DNA from: Burkholderiales bacterium
Lineage (GTDB): Bacteria; Pseudomonadota; Gammaproteobacteria; Burkholderiales; Burkholderiaceae_C
Direction of reading: 5' to 3'
Length of the DNA stretch: 33,933 nucleotides
Assembly (NCBI GenBank): GCA_016000195.1
Contig: JAECRO010000030.1
Location: 1-33,933 of the forward strand
The number at the start of each line of letters is the position of its first letter. The first letter of the stretch is position 1. Below, piece by piece: positions 33,500 through 33,933 of the stretch. The translations under genes were made by a program, and so were the position numbers. The notes under the pieces are model-generated. The model searched no databases, was not told the origin of the DNA, and was given only the letters and a program-made list of their open reading frames with translations.

Positions 33500-33933
33500 C
33501 GCGTTCCTGAAACCTTACCGCCCACCGGCAGCTTGCCAGCCCCAGTCACGCGCGGCGGCAGCCCAGTGTGCTGCGTCAGCATCCGGCCCTTGACAGGCAC
33601 AGCCGGGGCCGCAGTTACCGTCGAGTTTTTGCGCCGCGCACTGGTGTAAGTTCCATCCGTCATCGGCTGAAAAGTCGGAATCAAATGGTGCTTGCCGTTG
33701 CCGATCAGGTCGGCGCGGCCCATGGCCTTGAGCGCTTCGCGCAGCACCGGCCAGTTGTTGGCATCGTGGTAGCGCAGGAAGGCCTTGTGCAGGCGGCGGC
33801 GCTTTTCGCCGCGCACGATGTCCACCGTCTCGCTGTCGCGGGTGACTCTGCGCAGCGGGTTCTTGTTGCTGTGGTACATGGCTGTGGCCGTGGCCATCGG
33901 GCTGGGGTAGAAGGTCTGCACCTGGTCGGCGCG
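33493..33933 (-). CDS. YgiQ-family radical SAM protein, C-terminal part (cut by window edge)
   Basis: An open frame reaching the right edge, of which only the last 146 residues are visible. The segment VQTFYPSPMATATAMYHS, with NPLRRVTRDSETVDIVRGEK and RRLHKAFLRYHD, is the conserved C-terminal region of YgiQ-type radical SAM proteins (UPF0313). The CxxxCxxC cluster site lies outside the window. The function of the family is unknown. The final 50 residues (RRKNSTVTAAPAVPVKGRML and beyond) are a basic, low-complexity tail. The gene belongs to the normal core and marks the right end of the lower-GC stretch. Confidence 0.85.
   Translation of the reverse strand, partial: RADQVQTFYPSPMATATAMYHSNKNPLRRVTRDSETVDIVRGEKRRRLHKAFLRYHDANNWPVLREALKAMGRADLIGNGKHHLIPTFQPMTDGTYTSARRKNSTVTAAPAVPVKGRMLTQHTGLPPRVTGAGKLPVGGKVSGTRR

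Overview
The window is about 34 kb of GC-rich (roughly 60-65%) bacterial chromosome. Protein sequences, codon use and short intergenic hairpin repeats of the kind common in Comamonadaceae suggest a betaproteobacterium of the order Burkholderiales, Polaromonas/Rhodoferax-like. This is inference from memory; no search was run. No rRNA, tRNA or CRISPR array was recognised.

Left part (1-4.8 kb): an NADPH-dependent FMN reductase, a nitronate monooxygenase-like flavoprotein with a cysteine-rich tail, a decayed small ORF, a VIT/CCC1-type metal transporter and a divergent MFS transporter.

Defence cassette (about 4.8-12.4 kb, minus strand): a type III-like restriction subunit (res), a NYN-domain predicted nuclease, a beta-class adenine methyltransferase (mod), a small uncharacterised ORF and the first codons of what looks like a UvrD-type helicase gene. 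The cassette is bounded by an exact 29-bp direct repeat lying inside fragments of a broken MFS transporter gene. The target-recognition part of mod has visibly lower GC than the rest of the gene.

Housekeeping part (12.5-21.1 kb): a class A penicillin-binding protein, a PLP aminotransferase, endonuclease III (nth), a PfkB-type phosphofructokinase, phosphoenolpyruvate synthase and a two-CBS-domain protein whose start overlaps the synthase stop. With the UspA gene further right, this resembles an energy-stress gene set.

Central novelty (21.1-28.6 kb, minus strand): three large genes run in one direction. They encode an 843-aa protein of unknown function, a 987-aa protein of unknown function, and a 560-aa caspase-like (C14) protease with an intact His/Cys dyad and two C-terminal repeats. 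The two unknown proteins seem to share a domain, so the three may form one undescribed system. A MITE-like 107-bp repeat sits between the first two genes, and a second copy lies 7.8 kb away, upstream of the PEP synthase gene.

Right part (28.6-33.9 kb): UspA and a DUF4389 membrane protein, a short CaiB/BaiF-type CoA transferase, a Fic-domain protein with an altered inhibitory motif and an inverted repeat in its leader, a YfbU-domain protein with an N-terminal ribbon-helix-helix-like segment in lower-GC DNA, and the C-terminal end of a YgiQ-type radical SAM protein cut by the window edge.
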